Shown: one piece after another, positions 1 to 9,270 of the stretch | Layout: each line of letters begins with the position of its first letter | How positions within the stretch are numbered: the first letter of the stretch is position 1 | Assembly: GCF_050320395.1 (NCBI RefSeq) | Contig: NZ_CP144459.1 | Span: 1,736,001-1,800,000, forward strand | Direction of reading: 5' to 3' | Length of the DNA stretch: 64,000 bases | From: Treponema_C sp050320395 | GTDB lineage: Bacteria > Spirochaetota > Spirochaetia > Treponematales > Treponemataceae | Translations under genes and position numbers: made by a program | The notes under the pieces: model-generated | Databases searched by the model: none | Told to the model about the DNA's origin: nothing | The model's input: the letters and a program-made list of their open reading frames with translations, nothing else

Positions 1-992
1 GAAGCTTCATCATAGCGGCCCGAAAGCAGCCCCGCCTTACCCGAAGCCACTTCATCGTTTATGCGCGTAATAAGTTTTTGTAAATCGGCATTTTTTTGGG
101 CAAGCTCTTTTTCATAGGCTTTGCGCTTGGCTTCTTCGGCAGCAGCCTGTTCCTGCCGTTTTTTTTGCGCGGCACGCTCTTCTTCTTCGGCGCGCGAAAG
201 CTCTTCCTGTTTTTTCATAACTTCAGCCAAGGCGGCCGCGTTTTTTGCATTTTCACGGGCGGCCCGTGCATTTTCTTCCGCCAAACGGTCAACGGCTTTT
301 TCGATCTCTCTTGCATTCAAGGTCGGATTCGCGGAATCGGGAAAAGCGGCTGCCCGTTGTCCCGCAGCTTGAGCCGCTTTTAAGGCGAGAATATCGTCGC
401 TTATTTTCAGGATTTCGGCATCATCGGCATTTTGAATAAGCAGTTGGTCGAGTAAATCCATAGCGCGCTCATACTCTCCCCTATCCGCATAGCGTTTTGC
501 AAGGGCAAGGGTATTTGCCCGTTCCGTTTCGCTGACAGCCGACGGCGTTCCCTTTCCCCCCGGAACGGAAAATAAAGCGCAGCCGCGAATCGAAGACACA
601 ATAATAAAAAGGATTAAAAAAAAGAGGACAATCGCTCCTATAATCGACAAAACGGTTAAAAGCTGCTTTTTATTGTCTTTTTTACGCGCAGGCTCCGGGT
701 TATCGTAAAAAAAGGCGGGAACGGCACTTTTCTTTTTTTCGCTTTCCGTAAAAACGGGACGCTTATCGGCCGACGATGTCGTACCTGTGGTAAGAGGACG
801 GGACGAAGAGGCCCGACGGGGCTCTCTTAATGGGGATGAAACCTTGCGCTCCGGCTCTTTTAAAGTAACAGAAGATGTTCGAGGCTTCGAAGCCTCTTTT
901 TCTTCACTTTTATCGAGTTTATAGCGAGGCGGTTCTTTATCCCATTTTTGATTCCATTGCTCTTTATTCAAGTTCAATTTCTTCGTACTCAT
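1..992 (-). CDS. Membrane-anchored coiled-coil/TPR-like protein (3' end outside window)
   Basis: An open frame on the minus strand runs from an ATG at 992 off the left edge, giving at least 330 residues. The start is chosen because GGAG lies about nine bases upstream and the ATG overlaps the end of the preceding TPR gene, suggesting translational coupling. Residues 1-110 are hydrophilic and rich in Ser, Pro, Lys and Arg. One hydrophobic segment lies at about 111-133. The outer part starts with a helical repeat-like stretch containing YADRGEYERAMDLLDQLL, then long Glu/Lys/Ala-rich coiled coil. A cytoplasmic N-terminus and periplasmic C-terminus would fit. No catalytic motif is visible. I do not recognise a named family; a cell-envelope scaffold is inference only. 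Confidence 0.75.
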   Translation of the reverse strand, partial: MSTKKLNLNKEQWNQKWDKEPPRYKLDKSEEKEASKPRTSSVTLKEPERKVSSPLREPRRASSSRPLTTGTTSSADKRPVFTESEKKKSAVPAFFYDNPEPARKKDNKKQLLTVLSIIGAIVLFFLILFIIVSSIRGCALFSVPGGKGTPSAVSETERANTLALAKRYADRGEYERAMDLLDQLLIQNADDAEILKISDDILALKAAQAAGQRAAAFPDSANPTLNAREIEKAVDRLAEENARAARENAKNAAALAEVMKKQEELSRAEEEERAAQKKRQEQAAAEEAKRKAYEKELAQKNADLQKLITRINDEVASGKAGLLSGRYDEA

Positions 993-1830
993 AATCCAAT
1001 ACTCCTTCGGTTCCGGCGCTTACATTGGTTGTCGAACCGGTTTGCAGGGAGGCCGATACTTCTTCAAGAATTCTGCGCCTCCTTTCGGCTTCCGCAGCGG
1101 CTTTTTCGGCTGCAAGACGTTCCTGTTCCGCGGCAATACGCGCTTTTTCGGATTCCAGACGCTCACGCTCGGCACGCAAGCGTTCTTCTTCAAGTCTTAT
1201 ACGCTCCGCTTCTTCGGCTTTTCGGCGTTTTTCCCGTTCGCGTAAAGCCAATTCATCATTCAAGGCTCCTATCATGCGCTTGATTTCGCCGCCCTGCGGA
1301 GCATCCGGTGCCAAAGCAAGATATTGTGTATAATCATCGATAGCTTCGGCGTATTTTTGTAAATACACTTGAGTATTTGCGCGGTTCAAATATGAAGAAG
1401 CCCATAAAGAATCGGCCGCAAGGGAAAAAGAAAAATATTCATAGGCTTTTGCATAATCGCCGAGTAAAAAAGCGGTATTGCCTGCGTTATAATAGAGGCT
1501 TTTTTTATCGGTTCCGGCAGCCTCGGTTCCGCGCAAAAACACTTCGAGGGCTTTTTTGAGGTTTCCCGTTTGTATACAGGCTGTTCCCAAATAGTTATAG
1601 ATAACCGGCGGAGTTCCCTTTTCGGCCAAAGCTTTTTCCAAAAAAGGCAGGGCCTGGTCGGGCCGATTACTGCGGAACAGCCGCTCTCCCTCATTAAACG
1701 GATTTTCGAAGGCCGTGTCGGACGGACTTTTTCCCGTCTCCTGTGCATGCACGGAAGGAAAAATCAAAAAAAGCAGTATACAAAGACTGCATAAAATTGT
1801 TATACTGTAGGCATGGGATTTTCTATCCAT
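964..1830 (-). CDS. Secreted TPR protein with C-terminal coiled coil
   Basis: The frame is open from an ATG at 1887, but the ATG at 1830 is preferred: it follows GGGAG and begins MDRKSHAYSITILCSLCI, a good signal peptide ending near VHA-QE. The mature protein has about three to four TPR-like helical pairs (for example LFRSNRPDQALPFLEKAL and GDYAKAYEYFSFSL), then a Glu/Arg/Ala coiled coil with repeated RLxAExxxLE patterns, and a short acidic tail. This is a periplasmic protein-interaction scaffold by fold; the partner is unknown. The 3' end overlaps the start of the membrane coiled-coil gene by 29 bases, so the two are probably coupled and may act together. Confidence 0.8.
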   Translation of the reverse strand: MDRKSHAYSITILCSLCILLFLIFPSVHAQETGKSPSDTAFENPFNEGERLFRSNRPDQALPFLEKALAEKGTPPVIYNYLGTACIQTGNLKKALEVFLRGTEAAGTDKKSLYYNAGNTAFLLGDYAKAYEYFSFSLAADSLWASSYLNRANTQVYLQKYAEAIDDYTQYLALAPDAPQGGEIKRMIGALNDELALREREKRRKAEEAERIRLEEERLRAERERLESEKARIAAEQERLAAEKAAAEAERRRRILEEVSASLQTGSTTNVSAGTEGVLDYEYEEIELE

Positions 1831-1906
1831 AGGGTTGCACTCCCGTGTATATTGTCTTATAATATCATAAAAAAGACAGTCTTTCAATAACAGTATCGGA
1901 GGATTG

Positions 1907-3277
1907 ATGAGTACTCTTCAAATAATTCTTATTTGCGTCCTTGCCGTCGTAGCCGCCTTTCTTGCAGTTTTTCTTATAAAATCTTTCGCCCTGCCGAAAA
2001 AAATAGACGGTATACAGCGTCTTTTAAAACAGGGTAAAAATGCGGCGGCCATTAAGGCGGCAAAGGCTATAATCGCAAGCGATAACCGCGATTACGAAGC
2101 GCATTATTACCTGGGGAAAGCCTATCTTGCGGATAATAAACCCGAATTGGCATTGATGGAATTCAGGGTTGTCGGTCAAAATGCGATTTTCAATACCATG
2201 AAGATTCCCGAAAAAGAATTCCGCAAATTAAGTTCGGAATTATACGAGCGGTACAACCACGATGACGAAGCATTGCAGGAATACCTCTTACTTACCAAAC
2301 TGGAGCCGAACAATGCGGATAACTACTACCATGCGGGAACTCTGTTTGAAAAGAAAAATAAAACGGAGCAGGCAGTCGGTTATTACAATCTTGCAATAAA
2401 GCATAATAAGCGTTTCGGAAAGGCTCACGCGGCCCTGGGTATGATTTTATACCGCTCAAAACAATACGCGGATGCAAAGCGGGCGATACAACTTGCCCTT
2501 TCTTTAAATCCGGATATGTTTTCTTTTTACTATTATCTTGGAAAAATCCTCAAAGATTCAAAAGATTATGCAGGAGCTGTCAACGCCTTTGAAAAAGCCC
2601 TGCGCGACCCCGAATTCCGTCAGCGCTCCCTTATCGAGCGCGGCTCATGTTTTATGGCGGCAAACAATGTGGAAAAAGCCGTCGATGAATTCGACCGCGC
2701 GGTTAAAACGGCAAAAGACGATTCGGCTCAGGAAACCCTGTACGCACGCTATTTTTTGGCCGGCTGTTACGAAATGCAGCGTAAAATCGACCTGGCCCTT
2801 GTTCAATGGCAAAAAATTGCGGAAAAAAATAAAAATTTCCGCGATGTAAGCGCCAAACTGGTTGAGTACCGTGATTTACAGGGTAATGACGGCATGAAAG
2901 AATATTTAACATCCTCGGATCAGATTTTCGCCGATATATGCAAGTCTATTGCACAAAAGGGCTTACACTGTTCCCCAAAAGATGTAAACATGACAAAGTC
3001 GCTGTGTAAAATCATTGCCGTCGATGCAAAAAATGAAAACTGGCGCAATGTACGCCAACAGCTGGTATTACTGGTGTTTCACCGCGAATCCGATATGCTC
3101 GAAGATTCGGATTTACGCAGCCTCGTAGAAGAGATTCAAAAACAAAACTATGTAAAAGGTATCGTATGCACCAGTGCGGGCTTTACCCGTACCGCAATCA
3201 CCTTTGCCGAAACCCGCCCGCTTGAATTGGTCGGTAAAGAAAAACTGCAGCAGCTTTTAAATAAGGCGGAAGTGTAA
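1907..3277 (+). CDS. Membrane-anchored tetratricopeptide-repeat protein
   Basis: Start chosen at the ATG at 1907 (CGGAGGA just upstream), not the in-frame TTG three bases earlier. Residues 4-26 form one N-terminal transmembrane helix (IILICVLAVVAAFLAVFL). The rest is a string of TPR motifs, such as DYEAHYYLGKAYLADNKPELA, NADNYYHAGTLFEKKNKTEQA and GKAHAALGMILYRSKQYADA, covering roughly residues 40-330. The last 120 residues are less repetitive. The anchor suggests a protein tethered to the inner membrane. It is followed after four bases by a metallophosphoesterase gene and probably shares its mRNA. TPR membrane proteins of this kind are common in treponemes; the function is not known. Confidence 0.85.
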   Translation: MSTLQIILICVLAVVAAFLAVFLIKSFALPKKIDGIQRLLKQGKNAAAIKAAKAIIASDNRDYEAHYYLGKAYLADNKPELALMEFRVVGQNAIFNTMKIPEKEFRKLSSELYERYNHDDEALQEYLLLTKLEPNNADNYYHAGTLFEKKNKTEQAVGYYNLAIKHNKRFGKAHAALGMILYRSKQYADAKRAIQLALSLNPDMFSFYYYLGKILKDSKDYAGAVNAFEKALRDPEFRQRSLIERGSCFMAANNVEKAVDEFDRAVKTAKDDSAQETLYARYFLAGCYEMQRKIDLALVQWQKIAEKNKNFRDVSAKLVEYRDLQGNDGMKEYLTSSDQIFADICKSIAQKGLHCSPKDVNMTKSLCKIIAVDAKNENWRNVRQQLVLLVFHRESDMLEDSDLRSLVEEIQKQNYVKGIVCTSAGFTRTAITFAETRPLELVGKEKLQQLLNKAEV

Positions 3278-3281
3278 ATTA

Positions 3282-3950
3282 ATGAAAATACTCTGTGTTT
3301 CCGACCTGCTGGACCCCCTTGTGTATTCTTCCGCGGCAAAGGAGTATTTTAAAGACATAGACCTTGTCTTATGTGCCGGAGACTTACCGATGGAGTATGT
3401 CGATTACATAGTATCGGTCTTAAATAAACCGACTTATTTTGTATTCGGCAATCATAATTTGGAAGAATTCGGATTTTATCATACGCATGAAACATCGGGA
3501 GCTCCCGCGGGGATAGACGAATCCTTAACCCACGCCCACGGAGCTTCCTATGCGGGCTTTAAAGTGCTAAAAGAAGGCAATATTCTTATCGCAGGTACGT
3601 CGGGTTCCATCAGGTATAACAAGGGATTGTGCCAATACAGCAACGGCGAAATGTTTTTTAATCTTTTAAAAATGGTCCCCAAGCTTATATACAATAAATT
3701 GCGTTACGGCCGGTATGTGGATATTTTTTTAACGCACGCTCCTCCGCGCGGCATTCACGACAGAGAAGACCGCTGTCACATGGGCTTTGAATGCTATTTA
3801 TGGTTTTTGCGTACATTTAAACCGGCGTACATGGTACACGGTCATATTCACCTGTACGACCTCCAGGAAAAACGGGTAACCCGCTGGGAACATACAACCG
3901 TTATAAATGCATACAGCCACTACGTAATTGAATTCGGAGGCGATACGTGA
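3282..3950 (+). CDS. Calcineurin-like metallophosphoesterase
   Basis: The 222-residue protein carries metallophosphoesterase motifs in order: CVSDLLDPL (position of the usual D-x-H), CAGDLP (GD), FGNHN (GNH), THAPP and VHGHIHL (GHxH near the C-terminus). The family hydrolyses phosphate mono- or diesters with two metal ions. The first motif has Asp but no His at the usual place, so one metal ligand may be missing or replaced. There is no signal peptide, so it should be cytoplasmic. It overlaps the next gene by four bases (GTGA), indicating coupled translation. The substrate cannot be inferred. Confidence 0.85.
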   Translation: MKILCVSDLLDPLVYSSAAKEYFKDIDLVLCAGDLPMEYVDYIVSVLNKPTYFVFGNHNLEEFGFYHTHETSGAPAGIDESLTHAHGASYAGFKVLKEGNILIAGTSGSIRYNKGLCQYSNGEMFFNLLKMVPKLIYNKLRYGRYVDIFLTHAPPRGIHDREDRCHMGFECYLWFLRTFKPAYMVHGHIHLYDLQEKRVTRWEHTTVINAYSHYVIEFGGDT

Positions 3951-4861
3951 ATGTGAACGAAAACTCCATCCAAACCGAAAATGATTTTACAAAAGCGCGC
4001 AATAAGGCCCTGTTCAACGACTTGCAGCATCTTTTAAATTTGGAAGAAACCGAACTGCTGTCTTTCGGCGACGTAAAAAAATGGCTTAAGCCGAAAAATG
4101 AAGTGTATTTGGGCATGCAGGTTGTTCCGGTCGACTTAATTGCCGGCAGCGAAGGCCGTTATAAGGACTTCGACAATCACTTTTTTCCCCGGAACCTGCA
4201 CTTAAAAAGCCGCTGGCAGCGCATAGATGAGGCGCATTTACGGGATATAATACTTCCTCCGATACAATTATACGAAATCGGCGGCTTGTATTTTGTGCGC
4301 GACGGCAATCACCGCGTATCGGTTGCAAAGGCCCAGGGCATTGAAAGTATAGATGCCGAAGTAATCAGTTTGCAAAGCGAAATAAAACTGCGTGCCGGCA
4401 TGACCCGTAAGCAGATATTAAAGCGGGTACTTGACTATGAAAAGCGGCTTTTTTATGCGGAAACGGCATTCGGCGATATAACCGATTATTGGGATTTGGA
4501 CTTTACGGCAGTCGGCGAATACGATGTTATTTACAATCAAATAGAAGTTCATAAGCAATATATGAGTGAAAATGAGGGAACGCGGATCGGTACTCCCGAA
4601 GCGGTTTTATCGTGGTATAAAGATACCTATCTGCCGGTTGTTCGGCTTATAAAAGAGCGCCGCATTTTAAGAAAATTCCGCGGCAGAACCGCTGCCGATA
4701 TGTATGTGTGGATTATTACCTATTGGAACGAGCTGAAAAAGAAATTCGGAGACAACGTAACTCTGGATACCGCGACGGAAGAATTGCGCAGTACCTACGG
4801 GCAGGGATTTTTTAAACGTTTTTTAGCCTCTATAAAATATAGACTTGACCTTAGAAAATAA
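3947..4861 (+). CDS. ParB/sulfiredoxin-fold protein, possible regulator
   Basis: A GTG at 3947 is used as start because it overlaps the upstream stop and has GGAGG seven bases before it; no better ATG exists. Residues about 60-145 resemble the ParB-N/sulfiredoxin fold: VDLIAGSEGRY, then LPPIQLYEIGGLYFVRDGNH and RVSVAKAQG, where the G-N-H-R signature of the ParB nucleotide-binding loop is visible. The remaining 160 residues are mixed alpha with many charged residues and no clear helix-turn-helix. Known members bind or hydrolyse CTP/ATP; whether this one does is not shown. It is coupled to the metallophosphoesterase and lies just upstream of the phosphatase/STAS/kinase module. Confidence 0.7.
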   Translation: MNVNENSIQTENDFTKARNKALFNDLQHLLNLEETELLSFGDVKKWLKPKNEVYLGMQVVPVDLIAGSEGRYKDFDNHFFPRNLHLKSRWQRIDEAHLRDIILPPIQLYEIGGLYFVRDGNHRVSVAKAQGIESIDAEVISLQSEIKLRAGMTRKQILKRVLDYEKRLFYAETAFGDITDYWDLDFTAVGEYDVIYNQIEVHKQYMSENEGTRIGTPEAVLSWYKDTYLPVVRLIKERRILRKFRGRTAADMYVWIITYWNELKKKFGDNVTLDTATEELRSTYGQGFFKRFLASIKYRLDLRK

Positions 4862-4918
4862 CAGTGGTAATATTGACCGAAGGCGGATTGACCGTCTTAA
4901 TTATATCGGGAGCCTTTG

Positions 4919-6574
4919 ATGGGGATTGAAAATTCGTTAGCCTATATACCTCTTTTACTGACACTTGTTGCGGATGTAATCCTCTTTGTATTATTTATTA
5001 TATTAAAAATCAGAGGGGTATACCTCAGCGTTTTTCAAATTTTGTCGGTACTTGCGGCATTCGCCGGTACTTTTTTTTCCATACGTACGGGTAATATTCT
5101 TTTTTTAACTTCAACCGTTTTAGCCCAAAGCCTTTTATTAATTCCCTATTGTCTTGTTTTTCTATACGGTAAGGAAAATCCGGGCGGACAAAGAAGAGAA
5201 TCAAAAAAACGTGAAGGCCGCTCATACCCCTTTTCAAAAAACGCGGGAAAAGAAGCATCGCAATTTGTCGATATGCGCTTTGCCCATATCGGTAAAGATA
5301 TTATGGAATTGTCCGCAGACGCCATTTCCGCCAATGCCGAAATTCCTCAGCTGCTTGACCGTATAAACGATTTGATTATGCAAATAACCGAAGCCGACGG
5401 TGCCGCCATTCTCCTTGTCGATGAATTTGAAGATTTGGTCAGCGTGAGGTCTTTGGTCGGTAATTTTCCTCCGCCTTTTAAACTTCCGGCTGCCCTGCCC
5501 CATCAGGAAACGGCCGTAAAAAGTCATTTTAGAAATGCGCAATTTCCTTTTGATGCGAATATCTTCGGTCATATAGTTAAAACGGGTACAAAAGAGCTTA
5601 TTCTTTCACCGAAAAGCGATTCACGAATTTTTCAAAACGGTCCTGAAGATTTTTTGGAAGCCGCTTCCTACATCTTCATGCCGATGAAGCTGCGCGATAC
5701 GGTTATCGGTATTATGGCCCTTGCCCGGGGAAAAAACAGCGAAAAGTTTTCGACCGAAGACTTATCGGCTATTCAAACCCTGGCCGAATTTACCGGAGTT
5801 GCGGTTAAAAACGTCTATTCGTTTCAGGAAACTAGCGAGCATGCACAAATTGCACGCGAAGCGCAAATCGCGGGAAAACTTCAGGATATGCTGTATTTGA
5901 AAAAAATCCCTCCCCTGCCCGCCGTTTCAGTCGGCAGCTTTTTTAAAAGCGCTCAGGGCATATGCAGCGATTATTTTGATATAATTCCTTCGCGTAAGGA
6001 CCGCATTTCTTTTATATTGACCGACGTTACCGGTAAATCGATGGTATCTTTAACCGTTATGACGATGATACGCGCTATTATACGGGTTATAATCAATACC
6101 CCGCAGTCGGCGGCAACGGTTTTAAGCTGGACGAACCGCGGTATTGCCCAGGAAAAAGCCATAGACCACTACGCAAGCGCCTCATTACTCAATTACGATG
6201 CCCTGACCAAGAGGATTCAATTTGCAACGGCCGGAACCACGCCGGTATTGCATTTTTCGGCAAAAGAAAAAACATGGAGAAAGCTGTCAAAAGAATCCGA
6301 ACCTCTGGGCGTTGAAAAAACTACCGAATATGCCGATTTCGAAATACAGCTGTATACGGGTGATTTGGTTATTTTGTATACGGACGGCCTGATAGAAGCC
6401 GTAGATGATAACGGTACCCAGTATTCGGTACAGCGATTAACGGCCCTTATTGAAAAAAATGCGGATGCCGACGGGAAAAAGATTGCCGACGAGGTACGGG
6501 CGGATATGGGAGAATTTATAGGGAAATCGGCTGCACATGACGATCAAAGTCTTGTGGTGTTGAAGATTCAATAA
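4919..6574 (+). CDS. Membrane GAF-SpoIIE (PP2C) serine phosphatase, RsbU-like
   Basis: The ATG at 4919 is preferred over the in-frame TTG at 4916 because GGGAGCC sits at correct spacing. Residues 1-90 have three hydrophobic segments; about 135-295 is a GAF domain; 325-552 is a SpoIIE-type PP2C phosphatase with LTDVTGKSMVSL, LYTDGLIEA and AHDDQSLVVL, which hold the metal-binding aspartates. Such enzymes dephosphorylate a STAS-domain antagonist and switch on a partner-switching pathway. A STAS protein and an HATPase kinase follow directly, completing the set. The GAF domain and membrane region would sense the signal. Its target sigma factor or effector is not in the window. Confidence 0.9.
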   Translation: MGIENSLAYIPLLLTLVADVILFVLFIILKIRGVYLSVFQILSVLAAFAGTFFSIRTGNILFLTSTVLAQSLLLIPYCLVFLYGKENPGGQRRESKKREGRSYPFSKNAGKEASQFVDMRFAHIGKDIMELSADAISANAEIPQLLDRINDLIMQITEADGAAILLVDEFEDLVSVRSLVGNFPPPFKLPAALPHQETAVKSHFRNAQFPFDANIFGHIVKTGTKELILSPKSDSRIFQNGPEDFLEAASYIFMPMKLRDTVIGIMALARGKNSEKFSTEDLSAIQTLAEFTGVAVKNVYSFQETSEHAQIAREAQIAGKLQDMLYLKKIPPLPAVSVGSFFKSAQGICSDYFDIIPSRKDRISFILTDVTGKSMVSLTVMTMIRAIIRVIINTPQSAATVLSWTNRGIAQEKAIDHYASASLLNYDALTKRIQFATAGTTPVLHFSAKEKTWRKLSKESEPLGVEKTTEYADFEIQLYTGDLVILYTDGLIEAVDDNGTQYSVQRLTALIEKNADADGKKIADEVRADMGEFIGKSAAHDDQSLVVLKIQ

Positions 6575-6617
6575 AAAACGGTCTTAACCGGTTATGCCGG
6601 ATTATATAGGAGTGACT

Positions 6618-6959
6618 ATGGAACTGAAAATAAGAAAAAGTGGAGAGATTTACATCATCGATGTAAACGGAGAAATGGATTTGTATAATTCATACAAATT
6701 AAAAGAACTTGTAATGAAAATGCTTGAAAAAAAAGTTCAGAATTTCATTATAAACCTTGAACATGTGGACTATATCGATTCGTCCGGAATCGGAGCTTTG
6801 ATTTATATTTGTTCAACAATAAAAAAGATGAATTTAAAACTGTCAATAACCAATATACACGGTTCCGTAAAAAAGGTTATAGAGTTAACAAAGCTTATGG
6901 GGTATTTTCCCATTGCAAACACGGTTGAAGAAGCCATTTCAATATTTAACGCAAACTAA
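6618..6959 (+). CDS. STAS-domain anti-sigma factor antagonist
   Basis: The ATG at 6618 follows AGGAGTGACT and gives a 113-residue protein; an ATG eight codons earlier lacks a ribosome site. It is a single STAS domain: beta strand GEIYIIDVNGEMDL, then NFIINLEHVDYIDSSGIGAL, whose DSSG serine is the residue phosphorylated in SpoIIAA/RsbV proteins. In the unphosphorylated state such proteins bind the anti-sigma kinase. It lies between its expected phosphatase and kinase in one operon. Codon use is more AT-rich than its neighbours, but nothing points to transfer. Confidence 0.92.
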   Translation: MELKIRKSGEIYIIDVNGEMDLYNSYKLKELVMKMLEKKVQNFIINLEHVDYIDSSGIGALIYICSTIKKMNLKLSITNIHGSVKKVIELTKLMGYFPIANTVEEAISIFNAN

Positions 6960-7034
6960 AATGTTTAGGCAGCATGCAGTTTTTTATCCGCAAAATCCGA
7001 ACAAAAAACCTGTAATATGCGCCGGGAGGAAAAA

Positions 7035-7592
7035 ATGACAAAAATGAACGAAATAAAAGAATTACGGTGTGACGATAACGACGTTTTATTTGATAAAACG
7101 GATATGCTTTATAAAGAATTTCCGTCCGATTTTCGTCAAATACGTTACTTTACCCTTTTAATCGTACAATCGGCACCGATGGAAATAAAAGAAATCAACC
7201 TGCTTGAACAGCAAATCAGCGAAGTAATTAAAAATGCCGTTAAACACGGTAATAAATGCGATACGAAAAAAAAGGTAAAGGTATGGTACTCGTTCAGTCC
7301 CAGCCATGCACACTTAATTGTTGAAGATGAAGGCAGCGGTTTTAAGGATTTGGAAAAATGGAACGAATTTAACCGCAAGCGCCTTGAATATTTGCACACG
7401 CAGAATTTTGAAAAACTGGCAGACTACGTATCGTTTAGAACCAAGCACAGCGACGATCAGGACGGGGGAAACGCTCTTTTTGCCGCGTTGGAGTATTGGA
7501 ACGGAGGCTTTGTCTATAACGGCAAGAGAAACGGCGTTGCCATGTTGAAAAAATTCCCCAAAAAGCGCCACGGGGTTAATATAGACGGCTGA
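7035..7592 (+). CDS. HATPase-domain serine kinase / anti-sigma factor (RsbW-like)
   Basis: The start at 7035 follows GGGAGGAAAAA; an upstream ATG at 7017 lies before that ribosome site. The GHKL ATP-binding motifs are clear: N box EQQISEVIKNAVKHGNK and G1 box VEDEGSGF. The G2 region is unusual, with an inserted segment (residues about 110-150) and then DDQDGGNALFAALEYWNGGF. RsbW/SpoIIAB kinases phosphorylate the STAS partner. A 75-base gap separates it from the STAS gene. The insertion makes it longer (185 residues) than simple RsbW proteins. The sigma factor or other client is unknown. Confidence 0.85.
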   Translation: MTKMNEIKELRCDDNDVLFDKTDMLYKEFPSDFRQIRYFTLLIVQSAPMEIKEINLLEQQISEVIKNAVKHGNKCDTKKKVKVWYSFSPSHAHLIVEDEGSGFKDLEKWNEFNRKRLEYLHTQNFEKLADYVSFRTKHSDDQDGGNALFAALEYWNGGFVYNGKRNGVAMLKKFPKKRHGVNIDG

Positions 7593-7617
7593 TAAAATCG
7601 ATGTACTTGCAGGCGGC

Positions 7618-9270
7618 TTATCTTATCTCCATATAAAATCGTTTTATATAGGTAATACGCCGCTGCGCTTCCTGCCATAAACCGCTTTCCGGAAAGAAGG
7701 CGGTTATTTTTTTGTATTCAGCCAAGGCGGTGCGTATATTGCGGTAGGCGGACGGAGATTCATAAATACGGGCTTTTAAAAAAACAGCCTTGTCAAAGCA
7801 GTTTTCCGAGGATGTACGGGTTTGAAAAAACTCATCCAAAAGAGAAAGAGAGTCTGCGTAGCGTTTTTCATTAAAAGCCGTTTCCGCCCGCTCGTAAAGC
7901 TCCTGCGCCGAACCGGAGCTTTCACTCTTTTCTCCGTCAAAGCCGGAAAAAACGCTTTCTCCGTCCCGTTCCCTTTCCAAAGAGATATCGGAAACGGTAT
8001 TTTCAAAAGCCTTTGATTCAGCTGTCTGCTTGTCAATCACGCGGACCAGTACATACTCATCCCTGGGTACATTTTCAAGTACATCATGTTTATAAAAGTG
8101 TAATATCGTTTCTCCGGGCGAAGCGGCGCGCAAAGAAAACAGGGTGCGCTCATCCGCAAATATCCGTTTGGAAAAGGTAACGACGGGAGGCTGAGCAGGC
8201 TTTGTTTCTCCCAAAAAAATCCAATTTTTACCCTCACAGGAAATATCAAAGGCTGTGTAAAGAAGCACTTCTTCTACACGGCTCGGGACAATCTCTTGTG
8301 TCTCTGCGCTTTCCTCCGTTTCTTCCGCGCTTGTATCTTCACTGTCAAGCAAAGAAGGGGTATCATCGGCTTGAAGCAATACTTCCGGCTCTTCAAATAC
8401 GGCCGAAGAAAAAGCCCCCTGTCCTGCCGCCCCCCGTGAAGACGGCGCTTGAAGCGGAGGACGGTTTTCCGATTTTTTAACCGTTTGAGAAACTGCGGAA
8501 GGTTTTACGGTGCGATCGGCCTCCATAGGAGGGCTCAGGGCCGAAACGGAAATATCAACCCGTTCCTTTTCCCCTTCTCCTCCGATCCGGACGGATTTTT
8601 CCGCCTTGGCGTCGGGTACGGAAGTTTCCGTTGAAACCGTACCGCTTGGTGCCGATGTAACCGGCGCCGAAACGGCAGGGAAGAGCGGTTTTTCGCTCAT
8701 TGAGACGGCAGGCTGTATATTTTCGGCATTTTCTTCTCTCTCCGAAGGAAGGGGCTCCGAAAGCGGTTTTTCTACGGAGGATTTTCGGCTTTGAACGGCG
8801 GATTTGGGTTTTAAAGATATGGACGGTGTAATCCTGCTTACACTTTTTCTTTCGGCTTCGGCCGTCTTTTCAGGTTTTACATCGGATTCGGCTTGCTTTT
8901 CGGCCTCCGCAGTCTTTTGAGGAAGTTTCGATTTTTGCGGCGTTTTCGGTTTCAAAGTCATCGGCCGTTTTTCGCCGCCTTTACCGTCTGTTTTCGGCTG
9001 TTCGGAGGGCTTTGACGGATTGGACAACTTGGGCTGCACCTTTGTCAAAAGAGGATCGCTGCCCGTCGCACCGGCTTGAGCGTCATCCGCAGTTCCGGTT
9101 TGACGAACCTCTGTCTCCAGGGAAACCGACGCTCCTTCGGGGGGCGACGTTTCTTGAGAAACAGGTGTTCCTGCGGGGGATTCTTTTGCAGGGGCCTGAG
9201 GAATACTTTTACAGGAAATAAATAAAACCGCCGAATACAGCAACCAGAGGAATAGGTATTTGATTTTCAC
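7618..9270 (-). CDS. Large Pro/Glu/Lys-rich lipoprotein with C-terminal TPR-like region
   Basis: The start is a GTG at 9270 with GGAGAG nine bases upstream, overlapping the stop of the preceding small membrane protein. The first 20 residues form a lipoprotein signal ending LFISC, so the protein should be lipidated at Cys20. Residues about 25-330 are low complexity, rich in Glu, Pro, Ser, Lys and Thr. A structured part follows (IFLGETKPAQPPVVTFSKRI to the HFYKHDVLENVPRDE stretch). The last 110 residues contain a TPR-like motif (AETAFNEKRYADSLSLLDEFF). It looks like an extended periplasmic tether. It lies downstream of smc in the same direction. No enzymatic motif is visible; function unknown. 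Confidence 0.8.
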   Translation of the reverse strand: MKIKYLFLWLLYSAVLFISCKSIPQAPAKESPAGTPVSQETSPPEGASVSLETEVRQTGTADDAQAGATGSDPLLTKVQPKLSNPSKPSEQPKTDGKGGEKRPMTLKPKTPQKSKLPQKTAEAEKQAESDVKPEKTAEAERKSVSRITPSISLKPKSAVQSRKSSVEKPLSEPLPSEREENAENIQPAVSMSEKPLFPAVSAPVTSAPSGTVSTETSVPDAKAEKSVRIGGEGEKERVDISVSALSPPMEADRTVKPSAVSQTVKKSENRPPLQAPSSRGAAGQGAFSSAVFEEPEVLLQADDTPSLLDSEDTSAEETEESAETQEIVPSRVEEVLLYTAFDISCEGKNWIFLGETKPAQPPVVTFSKRIFADERTLFSLRAASPGETILHFYKHDVLENVPRDEYVLVRVIDKQTAESKAFENTVSDISLERERDGESVFSGFDGEKSESSGSAQELYERAETAFNEKRYADSLSLLDEFFQTRTSSENCFDKAVFLKARIYESPSAYRNIRTALAEYKKITAFFPESGLWQEAQRRITYIKRFYMEIR

